DNA of 64,000 bases from Streptomyces sp. DG2A-72 (GTDB lineage Bacteria; Actinomycetota; Actinomycetes; Streptomycetales; Streptomycetaceae). Below the pieces are notes generated by a model. It saw nothing but the letters and a program-made list of their open reading frames with translations, had not been told where the DNA came from and did not search any database. Numbering within the stretch: position 1 is the first letter of the stretch; the number at the start of each line of letters is the position of its first letter. Location: positions 1,612,001 to 1,676,000 of the forward strand of contig NZ_JASTLC010000001.1 in NCBI RefSeq assembly GCF_030499575.1, read 5' to 3'. A program made the position numbers and the translations under genes. Of the stretch, positions 20,041-28,637 are shown piece after piece.

Positions 20041-20793
20041 TTACGCGTCGACCTTCTCCATGATCTCGTCGCTGACATCGAAGTTGGCGAAGACGTTCTG
20101 GACGTCGTCGCTGTCCTCGAGCGCGTCGATCAGCTTGAAGATCTTCTTGGCGCCCTCCTCGTCCAGTTCGACCTGCATGGTCGGGACGAAGTTGGCCTCG
20201 GCGGAGTCGTAGTCGATGCCGGCGTCCTGGAGGGCGGTACGGACCGTGACCAGGTCGGTGGCCTCGCTGAGGACCTCGAAGGACTCACCGAGGTCGTTGA
20301 CCTCCTCGGCACCCGCGTCGAGGACGGCACCCAGGACATCGTCCTCGGTCAGCTCGCCCTTGGGGACGATCACGACGCCCTTGCGGTTGAAGAGGTACGA
20401 CACGGAGCCGGGGTCGGCCATGGAGCCGCCGTTGCGGGTCATGGCGACGCGGACGTCCGAGGCGGCGCGGTTGCGGTTGTCGGTGAGGCACTCGATGAGC
20501 ACCGCGACGCCGTTCGGGCCGTAGCCCTCGTACATGATCGTCTCGTAGTCGGCGCCACCGGCCTCCAGGCCGGCGCCGCGCTTGACCGCGGAGTCGATGT
20601 TCTTGTTCGGGACCAACGACTTCTTCGCCTTCTGGATGGCGTCGTACAGAGTCGGGTTGCCATCGGGGTCGGCGCCACCGGTGCGGGCCGCGACCTCGAT
20701 GTTCTTGATCAGCTTCGCGAAGAGCTTGCCGCGCTTGGCATCGATCACGGCCTTCTTGTGCTTCGTCGTGGCCCATTTAGAGTGGCCGGACAT
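20041..20793 (-). CDS. YebC/TACO1-family protein
   Basis: 250 residues. The N-terminal [30 protein letters not shown] is diagnostic for YebC, as are [18 protein letters not shown] and the acidic C-terminus. Family members are described either as DNA-binding transcriptional regulators or, for the TACO1/YebC branch, as ribosome-associated factors easing translation of proline-rich stretches; which applies here is not visible. It lies between ruvC and pdxT on the same strand. Confidence 0.94.
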   Translation of the reverse strand: MSGHSKWATTKHKKAVIDAKRGKLFAKLIKNIEVAARTGGADPDGNPTLYDAIQKAKKSLVPNKNIDSAVKRGAGLEAGGADYETIMYEGYGPNGVAVLIECLTDNRNRAASDVRVAMTRNGGSMADPGSVSYLFNRKGVVIVPKGELTEDDVLGAVLDAGAEEVNDLGESFEVLSEATDLVTVRTALQDAGIDYDSAEANFVPTMQVELDEEGAKKIFKLIDALEDSDDVQNVFANFDVSDEIMEKVDA

Positions 20794-20868
20794 CTGCCTG
20801 TCTCCTTCGCGTAACCCATCTCCGAACGAACTCCCCCAGATCTTAAGGGCCTGGGAGACCTCCAGATC

Positions 20869-21474
20869 CTACAAGGACTCCGTCGTCCGGTACGCGCGCA
20901 CCATGTCGACGAACAGGCCGTGCACGCGGTGGTCGCCGGTCAGTTCCGGGTGGAACGACGTGGCCAGCGCGTTGCCCTGGCGGACCGCGACGATGTGGCC
21001 GTCGTGCTCGGCGAGCACCTCGGCCGCGGCGCCGACGGACTCCACCCAGGGGGCGCGGATGAAGACGCCCTCCACAGGATCGCCCGCGACGCCCTGCACA
21101 TCGACCGCCGCTTCGAAGGACTCGTTCTGACGTCCGAAGGCGTTGCGGCGCACGATCATGTCGATGCCGCCGATCGTCTCCTGGCCCGAGCGCGGGTCGA
21201 GGATCTTGTCGGCGAGCATGATCATGCCCGCGCAGGTGCCGTAGACGGGCATGCCGTCCCGCACGCGCGCGCGGAGGGGTTCCATCACGCCGAAGAGGAC
21301 GGCCAGCTTGGAGATGGTGGTGGACTCGCCGCCGGGCAGGACCAGGCCGTCGATCCCGGCGAGTTCTTCGGGGCGCCGCACCGGCCTGGCCACGGCATCG
21401 GCCGCGGCCAGGGCGACGAGGTGCTCCCGTACGTCGCCCTGGAGCGCGAGCACTCCGACTACGGGAGCGGTCAT
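20869..21474 (-). CDS. pdxT: Pyridoxal 5'-phosphate synthase glutaminase subunit
   Basis: 201 residues from the ATG at 21474 ([18 protein letters not shown]). It releases ammonia from glutamine and passes it to PdxS for PLP synthesis. The nucleophile is C81 in [19 protein letters not shown] and the [10 protein letters not shown] block supply the oxyanion and His/Glu of the triad. The start overlaps the pdxS stop by one base (TGATG), so the 1:1 partners are translationally coupled. Confidence 0.96.
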   Translation of the reverse strand: MTAPVVGVLALQGDVREHLVALAAADAVARPVRRPEELAGIDGLVLPGGESTTISKLAVLFGVMEPLRARVRDGMPVYGTCAGMIMLADKILDPRSGQETIGGIDMIVRRNAFGRQNESFEAAVDVQGVAGDPVEGVFIRAPWVESVGAAAEVLAEHDGHIVAVRQGNALATSFHPELTGDHRVHGLFVDMVRAYRTTESL

Positions 21475-22388
21475 CACCAGCCCCGGTTCGCGTAGCGCTC
21501 GGCCTCGGGGAGGGTGTCGCAGTTGATGCCGACCATGGCCTCGCCGAGGTTGCGGGACGCGTCCGCGATGATCTTGGGGTCGTCGTAGAAGGTGGTCGCC
21601 TTCACGATGGCGGCGGCACGCTTGGCCGGGTCGCCGGACTTGAAGATGCCGGAGCCGACGAAGACGCCCTCGGCGCCGAGCTGGCGCATCAGCGCGGCGT
21701 CGGCCGGGGTGGCGACACCACCGGCGGAGAAGAGGACCACCGGCAGCTTGCCCAGCTCCGAGACCTCCTTGACGAGTTCGTACGGGGCACGCAGCTCCTT
21801 GGCGGCGGCGTACAGCTCGTTGTTGTCGTAGCCGCGCAGACGGGCGATCTCGTTCTTGATCTGGCGCAGGTGGCGGACGGCCTCGACGACGTTGCCGGTG
21901 CCGGCCTCGCCCTTGGAGCGGATCATGGCCGCGCCCTCGGCGATCCGGCGCAGGGCCTCGCCCAGGTTGGTGGCACCGCAGACGAACGGCGTGGTGAAGG
22001 CCCACTTGTCGGAGTGGTTGACCTCGTCGGCCGGGGTGAGCACCTCCGACTCGTCGATGTAGTCGACACCGAGGGACTGCAGCACCTGGGCCTCGACGAA
22101 GTGGCCGATGCGGGACTTGGCCATGACCGGGATGGAGACGGCCTCGATGATGCCCTCGATCATGTCCGGGTCGGACATACGGGCCACGCCGCCGTCCTTG
22201 CGGATGTCGGCCGGGACCCGCTCCAGCGCCATGACGGCCACGGCGCCGGCGTCCTCGGCGATCTTCGCCTGTTCCGGCGTGACGACGTCCATGATCACGC
22301 CGCCCTTGAGCTGCTCGGCCATGCCGCGCTTCACGCGCGCGGTGCCGGTCTCGGGCGTCTGGGCGGAGTGGGGAAGCATGCTGGACAC
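21474..22388 (-). CDS. pdxS: Pyridoxal 5'-phosphate synthase lyase subunit
   Basis: 304 residues from the GTG at 22388; an ATG at 22379 is an alternative. PdxS condenses ribose 5-phosphate, glyceraldehyde 3-phosphate and ammonia into PLP. The characteristic [16 protein letters not shown], the Schiff-base lysine in VMAKSRIGH (about K91), [12 protein letters not shown] and the phosphate-binding [12 protein letters not shown] are all present. PdxS/PdxT is the DXP-independent route, used by actinobacteria. Confidence 0.96.
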   Translation of the reverse strand: MSSMLPHSAQTPETGTARVKRGMAEQLKGGVIMDVVTPEQAKIAEDAGAVAVMALERVPADIRKDGGVARMSDPDMIEGIIEAVSIPVMAKSRIGHFVEAQVLQSLGVDYIDESEVLTPADEVNHSDKWAFTTPFVCGATNLGEALRRIAEGAAMIRSKGEAGTGNVVEAVRHLRQIKNEIARLRGYDNNELYAAAKELRAPYELVKEVSELGKLPVVLFSAGGVATPADAALMRQLGAEGVFVGSGIFKSGDPAKRAAAIVKATTFYDDPKIIADASRNLGEAMVGINCDTLPEAERYANRGW

Positions 22389-22502
22389 GGGTGACCTCGC
22401 TCGGTGAAAGAGGGTTTCTGCGAACACCGAGGAAACGCGAGGGGACCAGGCCACAGCAAGGGCCAATGAGGAGCCGGTGGATCGTTTTGCGTGCGGGCGC
22501 GG

Positions 22503-23045
22503 CTACGCGGCCCGCACCACCAGGGCCGCCGGGGGCTCGTCGTCCATCTCGAAGGCCATCGGGAACGGCGCGTGACCGGCCAGCCGGAACCAGCGCACCT
22601 TGCGGTGCTCCCGGAGCCTCCGGGCCGCTCCCACAGCGTCGTTGTGGAAGCGGCGGGCCATCGGCACCCGGCGTACCGCCTCCGTGAGTTCATGCGTGGC
22701 CGCCTCTCCCCCGGGCGCCTCCCGTACCGCCTCCACCTGCTGCGCCTCGGCGAACACGGCCCTGAGCGCCTGACTCAACTCGCTCTCGGCGACCTCCCGT
22801 TGCTCCTCCTCGGCCTGCCGCGCGGCGTGCGCGGCCTCGTACAGGACGATCGAGGCGGCCGGATCGAGCACGCCGGAGGTCGCCAGTTCCTGGGCCACCG
22901 AAGCGCGGCGCAGCAGCTGGGCGTCGAGCGCGGCGCGGGTGGCGTCGATGCGGGCGTGCAGCCGGTCGAGCCTGCCTGCGGTCCAGCTCAGGTAAAGGCC
23001 GATCACCACGAGAGCGACGAGGATCCAGATGAGGGTTGCGGTCAC
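22503..23045 (-). CDS. Single-span membrane protein of unknown function in the PIM cluster
   Basis: 180 residues from the GTG at 23045 ([21 protein letters not shown]). One N-terminal helix (about residues 2–20) is followed by a helical, A/R/E/Q-rich domain ([19 protein letters not shown]) that looks coiled and is weakly reminiscent of LemA proteins; the C-terminal part ([20 protein letters not shown]) is globular. I do not recognise a catalytic motif. It is the last gene after pgsA–acyltransferase–mannosyltransferase, 79 bases after the latter, so a role in mannolipid or envelope biology is inferred from position only. Confidence 0.8.
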   Translation of the reverse strand: MTATLIWILVALVVIGLYLSWTAGRLDRLHARIDATRAALDAQLLRRASVAQELATSGVLDPAASIVLYEAAHAARQAEEEQREVAESELSQALRAVFAEAQQVEAVREAPGGEAATHELTEAVRRVPMARRFHNDAVGAARRLREHRKVRWFRLAGHAPFPMAFEMDDEPPAALVVRAA

Positions 23046-23124
23046 GGGCGGCAAGGTTAGCCGGGCTCTGTGGAGCAACTGTGGTCAGCGTGTCCGAGCG
23101 GAAAGACCACGCGCGCGTGCAGGG

Positions 23125-24291
23125 TCAGTCGCGCGCCAGCCCCAGCCGCGCCCGCAACCCCGGCGACCGCTCGTCGGCGGCCGCCACCGCCGTCGTCCCG
23201 TCCGTCACCGTTTCGTAGACCGACAAGATGTCCGCGCCGACCGTGGACCAGTCGAACCTCCGGACATGGGCGCTGCCGCGTGCCCGCAGCTCGGCCCGAC
23301 GCTCTGGGTCCTCGAGGAGGCGTACGGCGCCTTCGGCGAGAGCGTTCGCGTCCTCGTTGGCGAACAACTCGCCCGCGCCGCCCTGGTCGAGTACCTGCGC
23401 GAACGCGTCCAGGTCCGAGGCGAGCACGGGAGCACCCGCCGACATGGCCTCGACCAGGATGATCCCGAAGCTCTCGCCGCCGGTGTTCGGGGCGACGTAC
23501 AGGTCGACGCTGCGCAGCAGACGGGCCTTGTCCTCGTCGCTGACCATGCCGAGGAACTCGACCCGGGAGCGCATGTCCTCGGGCAGCGTCTCGACAGCCT
23601 CCTCCTCGTCGCCGCGCCCCGCGACCAGCAGCCGAGTCTGCGGACGGGCGGCGAGGATCTTGGGCAGCGCCTTCATGAGCACCGGCAGGCCCTTGCGGGG
23701 CTCGTCGATGCGCCCTATGAAGCCGATCGTTTCTCCCTGCCACTCGGGCCGGGGCTCGGCCTTGGCGAAGAAGTCGACGTCCACGCCGTTCGGGATCACC
23801 ACCGCGTCGCCGCCGAGGTGTTCCACGAGGGTGCGGCGGGCGTACTCGCTCACGGCGATCCGCGCGCTGATCTTCTCCAGCGCGGCCTGGAGGATCGCGT
23901 ACGCGGCGACCATCGCCCGGGAGCGCGGGTTGGACGTGTGGAAGGTCGCGACGATCGGGCCCTGCGCCGCCCAGCAGGTGAGCAGGCCGAGCGAGGGCGA
24001 GGACGGCTCGTGGATGTGGACCACGTCGAAGGCGCCGTCGTGCAGCCAGCGCCGTACCCGCGCGGCCGACAGGAAGCCGAAGTTCAGCCGAGCCACCGAG
24101 CCGTTGTACGGCACCGGGACCGCGCGGCCTGCCGAGACGACGTACGGCGGGAGCGGGGTGTCGTCGTCGGCGGGTGCGAGGACGGACACTTCGTGGCCGA
24201 GGCGGATGAAGTATTCGGCGAGGTCGCGGATGTGGAACTGGACGCCGCCCGGCACGTCCCAGGAGTACGGGCAGACGATGCCGATTCTCAC
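23125..24291 (-). CDS. GT4-family glycosyltransferase, probable phosphatidylinositol alpha-mannosyltransferase (PimA-like)
   Basis: 388 residues from the GTG at 24291 (VRIGIVCPYSWDVPGGVQ), which overlaps the acyltransferase stop by four bases. PimA transfers mannose from GDP-mannose to phosphatidylinositol on the inner membrane face. The N-terminal PYSWDVPGGVQFHIRDLA loop, the donor-site NTGGESFGIILVEAM (EX7E-type motif, near residue 280) and IGFIGRIDEPRKGLPVLM are classic GT4/PimA features. Its place directly after the PIM acyltransferase and pgsA makes the assignment strong although the acceptor is not proven. Confidence 0.9.
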   Translation of the reverse strand: MRIGIVCPYSWDVPGGVQFHIRDLAEYFIRLGHEVSVLAPADDDTPLPPYVVSAGRAVPVPYNGSVARLNFGFLSAARVRRWLHDGAFDVVHIHEPSSPSLGLLTCWAAQGPIVATFHTSNPRSRAMVAAYAILQAALEKISARIAVSEYARRTLVEHLGGDAVVIPNGVDVDFFAKAEPRPEWQGETIGFIGRIDEPRKGLPVLMKALPKILAARPQTRLLVAGRGDEEEAVETLPEDMRSRVEFLGMVSDEDKARLLRSVDLYVAPNTGGESFGIILVEAMSAGAPVLASDLDAFAQVLDQGGAGELFANEDANALAEGAVRLLEDPERRAELRARGSAHVRRFDWSTVGADILSVYETVTDGTTAVAAADERSPGLRARLGLARD

Positions 24292-25205
24292 GGCCGCTCC
24301 CCGTCGGACGGTCGGGGTTCCAGGTCGGCGAGCCACAATCGCTGCAGCATGTGCCAGTCCTCCGGATGGTCGGCGATCCCGCCGGCGAAGGCATCGGCCA
24401 ACGCCTGTGTCATGACAGACGTCTTCTCTGCCTTCGTACCTGCCTCGGGTACCTCGATCGGGGGGTGTACACGACCCCGCATGACGGGCGAGTCGTCGTA
24501 CCAGAGTGTCGCCGGCAGCAGAAGCGCGCCTGTCTGCTGGGCGAGCAGCGCGGGTCCGGCGGGCATCCGGGCCGCGTCGCCGAAGAACTCGACCTCGACG
24601 CCGGAGGCGGACAGGTCACGGTCGGCGACCAGGCAGACCAGACCGCCGTCACGCAGCCGCCGGGCCAGGGTGCCGAAGGCGGAGCCGCCGTTGTGCGGCA
24701 GGACCTCCATGCCGAGGCCTTCGCGGTAGGCGACGAAACGGTCGTACAGCGTCTCCGGCTTCAGGCGCTCGGCGACCGTGGTGAAGGGCGTCTCGAGCTT
24801 GGTGGTGACCCAGGCCCCGGCCAGGTCCCAGTTGGCCAGGTGGGGCAGGGCCAGGACGACGCCGCGGCCGGAGGAGAGGCCGTCCGTCAGGTGGTGGATG
24901 TCCTTGCACTCCAAGCCGTTCCTTATGCGCTCGGCGCTCCAGGCCGGCAGCCGGAAGGACTCCATCCAGTAGCGCAGATACGAGCGCATGCCCACGCGCG
25001 AGAGCTCGGCGAGGCGCTCCGGGCTCGCGTCGGGCACCACGCGCGCGTAGTTGCTCTCCAGCCGCCGTACGCTCTTGCCGCGCCGCTTCCAGGCGGCGTC
25101 GGCGATCGTGTTCCCCAGCCGTACGGCGACCGGCTCGGGGAGCTTCTTGACCGTGCCCCAGCCGATCCCGTACAGCGCGTCCGTCAGCCGATCCTGGGCG
25201 CTCAC
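24288..25205 (-). CDS. Phosphatidylinositol mannoside acyltransferase (LpxL/HtrB-fold)
   Basis: 305 residues from the GTG at 25205. The HX4D catalytic motif of this superfamily is H122–D127 in LPHLANWDLAGAW, followed by FTTVAERLKPETLYDRFVAYREGLG. In actinobacteria this enzyme (PatA in mycobacteria) adds a fatty acid to the mannose of PIM1/PIM2. It is coupled on both sides by GTGA overlaps with pgsA (25202–25205) and the mannosyltransferase (24288–24291). Confidence 0.9.
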   Translation of the reverse strand: MSAQDRLTDALYGIGWGTVKKLPEPVAVRLGNTIADAAWKRRGKSVRRLESNYARVVPDASPERLAELSRVGMRSYLRYWMESFRLPAWSAERIRNGLECKDIHHLTDGLSSGRGVVLALPHLANWDLAGAWVTTKLETPFTTVAERLKPETLYDRFVAYREGLGMEVLPHNGGSAFGTLARRLRDGGLVCLVADRDLSASGVEVEFFGDAARMPAGPALLAQQTGALLLPATLWYDDSPVMRGRVHPPIEVPEAGTKAEKTSVMTQALADAFAGGIADHPEDWHMLQRLWLADLEPRPSDGERP

Positions 25206-25879
25206 TTCGCCGCCTCACTCCCCTGGGAGGCATTCTCCCGCGCGGCGGCCTCGTCCGCCTCGGCCGACTCCCGGCGGACCGTGACGACCCGCTGGATCAA
25301 CGTCACCAGGCTGCCGACGGCGACGACCCACAGGGCGACCGGCAGCAGGTACTGGATACCGGGCACGCCGAAGTCGTGCAGTCCCGCGAGACCTGCGGCG
25401 ACCAGGGAGATCACCAGCCGCTCGGCGCGCTCGACCAGCCCGTTGACCGCGACCGGCAGTCCGATCGACTCGCCACGGGCCTTGGTGTACGACACCACCT
25501 GGCCGCTGGCCAGACAGAAGATCGAGACGGCGCACAGGACGAGGTCGTCGCCGCCGCCCGCGTACCAGAGGATGAAGCCGCCGAAGATCGCGCCGTCCGC
25601 GACCCGGTCGAGCGTGGAGTCCAGGAAGGCACCCCAGCGGCTGGAGCGGCCGAGCTGGCGGGCCATGTTGCCGTCGACGAGGTCGGAGAACACGAACAGC
25701 GTGATCACGACCGTGCCCCAGAAGAACTCGCCCATCGGGTAGAAGACCAGCGCTCCCGCGACCACTCCGGTGGTGCCGAGGAGCGTCACCGTGTCGGGGC
25801 TGACCCCGCGACGGATGAGAAACGCGGCGAACGGTGTGAGGACACGCGTGAAGAATGCACGCGCGTACTTGTTCAGCAT
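25202..25879 (-). CDS. pgsA: CDP-alcohol phosphatidyltransferase, probable phosphatidylinositol phosphate synthase
   Basis: 225 residues with about six membrane spans. The complete CDP-alcohol motif D66-x2-D69-G70-x2-A73-R74-x8-G83-x3-D87-x3-D91 is present (SDLVDGNMAR ... GAFLDSTLD). In actinobacteria the enzyme next to PatA/PimA makes phosphatidylinositol phosphate from CDP-diacylglycerol and inositol phosphate, the base for PIMs. The gene name pgsA is historical. It heads the minus-strand lipid operon and is divergent from the EF-G-like gene. Confidence 0.92.
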   Translation of the reverse strand: MLNKYARAFFTRVLTPFAAFLIRRGVSPDTVTLLGTTGVVAGALVFYPMGEFFWGTVVITLFVFSDLVDGNMARQLGRSSRWGAFLDSTLDRVADGAIFGGFILWYAGGGDDLVLCAVSIFCLASGQVVSYTKARGESIGLPVAVNGLVERAERLVISLVAAGLAGLHDFGVPGIQYLLPVALWVVAVGSLVTLIQRVVTVRRESAEADEAAARENASQGSEAAK

Positions 25880-26164
25880 GGCCTTCCCGAGGGCTCGGTG
25901 TCGCCGGACGGCCCCTGCTGGCTACCGGCTGGCCCATCGTAGCCACGCGCGCGTGTCGGCGACGTCCGGGCACCCGCCACCGGCCGTCGGAGCGGCCGGA
26001 CCGTCCGCAACAGACGACGGGCGGCCAGATCGCGTCCGTCGTATGGACGCACCGTGACGGGAGTGGAAAGCTCGAAGGACCGCGGGCGTCGCCGGAGCCG
26101 CCACCGCACGCGGAGCCGCGTGTCCGCGCCCACAGAGACCTCACCGTGCACGGGAGGCAAGGCC

Positions 26165-28360
26165 ATGGGCGACAAGGCGAACGCACACCCCGGAGCCGCC
26201 GGCAGGGCAACAGCGGCCGACCACCCCGCGTCCGTACGGAATGTGGTGCTGGTCGGCCACAGCGGATCGGGCAAGACCACGTTGGTGGAAGCTCTCGCAC
26301 TCACAGCGGGGGCGGTGAACCGGGCGGGCCGTGTGGAGGACGGCGGCACCGTTTCGGACTACGACGAGATCGAGCACCGGCAGCAGCGTTCGGTGCAGCT
26401 CTCCCTGGTGCCCGTCGAATGGGACGGCATCAAGGTCAACATCCTCGACACCCCCGGATACGCCGACTTCGTCGGAGAGCTGAGGGCCGGTCTGCGAGCG
26501 GCGGACGCGGCCCTTTTCGTCGTCTCCGCGTCGGACGGGGTGGACGGCTCGACGCGCATGGTGTGGGAGGAGTGCGCTGCCGTCGGCATGCCCCGGGCGA
26601 TCGTCGTCACGCACCTGGAGGCCGCGCGCGCCGACTACGAGGAGATGACGCGGATCTGCGCGGAGGCCTTCGGCGGGGACGACCCCGACGCCGTACTGCC
26701 GCTGTATCTGCCGCTGCACGGTCCGCAGGGGCCCGACGGGCACGCGCCCGTGACCGGGCTGATCGGGCTGCTGTCGCAGAAGCTGTTCGACTACTCGACC
26801 GGCGAGCGCAAGGAGTCGGATCCGGATCCGGAGCAGCTGCCGCTGATCGAGGAGGCCCGCAACCGGCTGATCGAGGGGATCATCTCGGAGAGCGAGGACG
26901 AGACCCTCATGGACCGGTATCTCGGCGGCGAGAGCATCGACGTCAAGACGCTGATCGACGACCTGGAACGGGCCGTCGCGCGCGGGGTCTTCTTCCCCGT
27001 CCTGGCCGCCGCCCCCGCGGCCGACGGCGCCCGGCAGGGCCTGGGCACGGTCGAGCTGCTGGAACTGGTCACCGGAGGCTTCCCGACCCCCCTGGAGCGC
27101 GAGGCACCCCGGGTCACCACGGTCGACGGCAAGCCGCGTGAGCTGAAGCTCTGCGACCCGGACGGGCCACTGGTCGCGGAGGTCGTGAAGACGGCGTCCG
27201 ACCCGTACGTCGGCCGGGTCTCCCTGGTGCGCGTCTTCTCCGGCACCCTGCACCCCGACGAGACCGTGCATATCTCCGGGCACGGACTCGCCGACCGTGG
27301 GCACGAGGACCACGATGTCGACGAACGGATCGGCGCCCTGTCCGCACCGTTCGGCAAACAGCAGCGCACGCTCACCCGCTGCATCGCCGGGGACCTGGCG
27401 TCCGTGGCGAAGCTGAGCCGCGCGGAGACCGGCGACACGCTCTCGGCCAAGGACGACCCGCTCCTGATGGAGCCCTGGCAGATGCCCGACCCGCTGCTGC
27501 CGCTGGCCATCCAGGCGCACAGCAAGGCCGACGAGGACAAGCTCTCGCAGGGCCTGTCCCGGCTGGTCGCCGAAGATCCGACCATGCGGCTCGAGCAGAA
27601 CCAGGACACCCACCAGGTCGTGCTGTGGTGCCTGGGCGAGGCGCACGCGGATGTCGCGCTGGAGCGGCTGCGCAGCCGGTACGGCGTCCAGGTCGACGTG
27701 ATCGCGCACAAGGTCTCCCTACGGGAGACGTTCGCGAACAAGTCCGCCGGGCGCGGCCGGCATGTGAAGCAGTCCGGCGGGCACGGGCAGTACGCGATCT
27801 GCGAGATCGAGGTGGAGCCGCTGCCGGGCGGCTCGGGCATCGAGTTCGTGGACAAGGTGGTCGGCGGCGCGGTGCCGCGGCAGTTCATCCCGTCGGTCGA
27901 GAAGGGCGTAAGGGCCCAGGCCGCCAAAGGAGTTGCGGCCGGATACCCGCTCATCGACATCCGGGTGACGCTCCTCGACGGCAAGGCGCACTCCGTGGAC
28001 TCCTCCGACGCCGCGTTCCAGACGGCGGGCGCGCTGGCGCTGCGGGAGGCCGCGGTCGACGCGAAGATCCATCTGCTGGAGCCGGTGGCCGAGGTGACCG
28101 TCCTGGTCGGCGACGACTACGTGGGCGCCGTGATGAGCGACCTGTCGGGGCGGCGCGGCCGGGTGCTGGGCACCGAGCAGACGACCGGCGCGCGGACCCT
28201 CGTACGGGCCGAGGTACCGGAGATCGAGATCGGCCGGTACGCCGTCGACCTGCGGTCCCTGTCGCACGGCACAGCGCGCTTCAACCGTTCGTACGCGCGG
28301 CACGAGCCGATGCCGCCGCAGATCGCCGAAAGGATCCGTGAAGAGGCGCGCGACGCCTAG
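26165..28360 (+). CDS. Elongation factor G-like GTPase (EF-G2 type)
   Basis: 731 residues from the ATG at 26165, after GGGAGG; an upstream in-frame start at 26054 is rejected because it lacks such a site. The G1 loop is GHSGSGKT (residues 31–38), not the canonical GHVDAGKT. G3 is DTPGYADF (about 95–102). At the G4 position the sequence is VVTHLEAAR (about 148–155), lacking NKxD. Domains II–V of EF-G follow (SLRETFANKSAGRGRHVKQSGGHGQ, domain IV). This is the actinobacterial second EF-G class, whose role in translocation is unsettled. It stands alone, divergent from pgsA. Confidence 0.92.
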   Translation: MGDKANAHPGAAGRATAADHPASVRNVVLVGHSGSGKTTLVEALALTAGAVNRAGRVEDGGTVSDYDEIEHRQQRSVQLSLVPVEWDGIKVNILDTPGYADFVGELRAGLRAADAALFVVSASDGVDGSTRMVWEECAAVGMPRAIVVTHLEAARADYEEMTRICAEAFGGDDPDAVLPLYLPLHGPQGPDGHAPVTGLIGLLSQKLFDYSTGERKESDPDPEQLPLIEEARNRLIEGIISESEDETLMDRYLGGESIDVKTLIDDLERAVARGVFFPVLAAAPAADGARQGLGTVELLELVTGGFPTPLEREAPRVTTVDGKPRELKLCDPDGPLVAEVVKTASDPYVGRVSLVRVFSGTLHPDETVHISGHGLADRGHEDHDVDERIGALSAPFGKQQRTLTRCIAGDLASVAKLSRAETGDTLSAKDDPLLMEPWQMPDPLLPLAIQAHSKADEDKLSQGLSRLVAEDPTMRLEQNQDTHQVVLWCLGEAHADVALERLRSRYGVQVDVIAHKVSLRETFANKSAGRGRHVKQSGGHGQYAICEIEVEPLPGGSGIEFVDKVVGGAVPRQFIPSVEKGVRAQAAKGVAAGYPLIDIRVTLLDGKAHSVDSSDAAFQTAGALALREAAVDAKIHLLEPVAEVTVLVGDDYVGAVMSDLSGRRGRVLGTEQTTGARTLVRAEVPEIEIGRYAVDLRSLSHGTARFNRSYARHEPMPPQIAERIREEARDA

Positions 28361-28379
28361 CAGTTGGCGCCGGGCGCAC

Positions 28380-28442
28380 CACAAGTCACCTTGAACGTCA
28401 CACAAGTGAGCCTGAACGCGACACAAGTGACGTTTACGGAAC
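28380..28442. repeat. Three direct repeats of CACAAGTSA with 21-bp period
   Basis: CACAAGTCA (28380), CACAAGTGA (28401) and CACAAGTGA (28422) are spaced exactly 21 bp, two helical turns, with TGAAC following the first two cores. They lie 20 bases after the EF-G-like stop and about 200 bases before the membrane-protein gene. The arrangement looks like binding sites for a regulator on one face of DNA. BldD-like AGTGA/TCACC half-sites are a possible but weak reading. Confidence 0.6.
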
Positions 28443-28637
28443 GCTCCCCTCCGCGTCGGCGACGCGAGTGAGCCGTAGGGGCGCGCCGGAGGCGAACGAG
28501 CCTGAAAAGGGTGCCTTCGGCCGTCCGCCGACGGATGTCGGTGCCTGCGGATACGCTGAAGACCTGATCAACAGGTGTGCAGGGCAAGGAAGTCGGGAAG
28601 GCCGCAAAAGCGAGAGTCGCGGCGATCGGGGGCGGGA

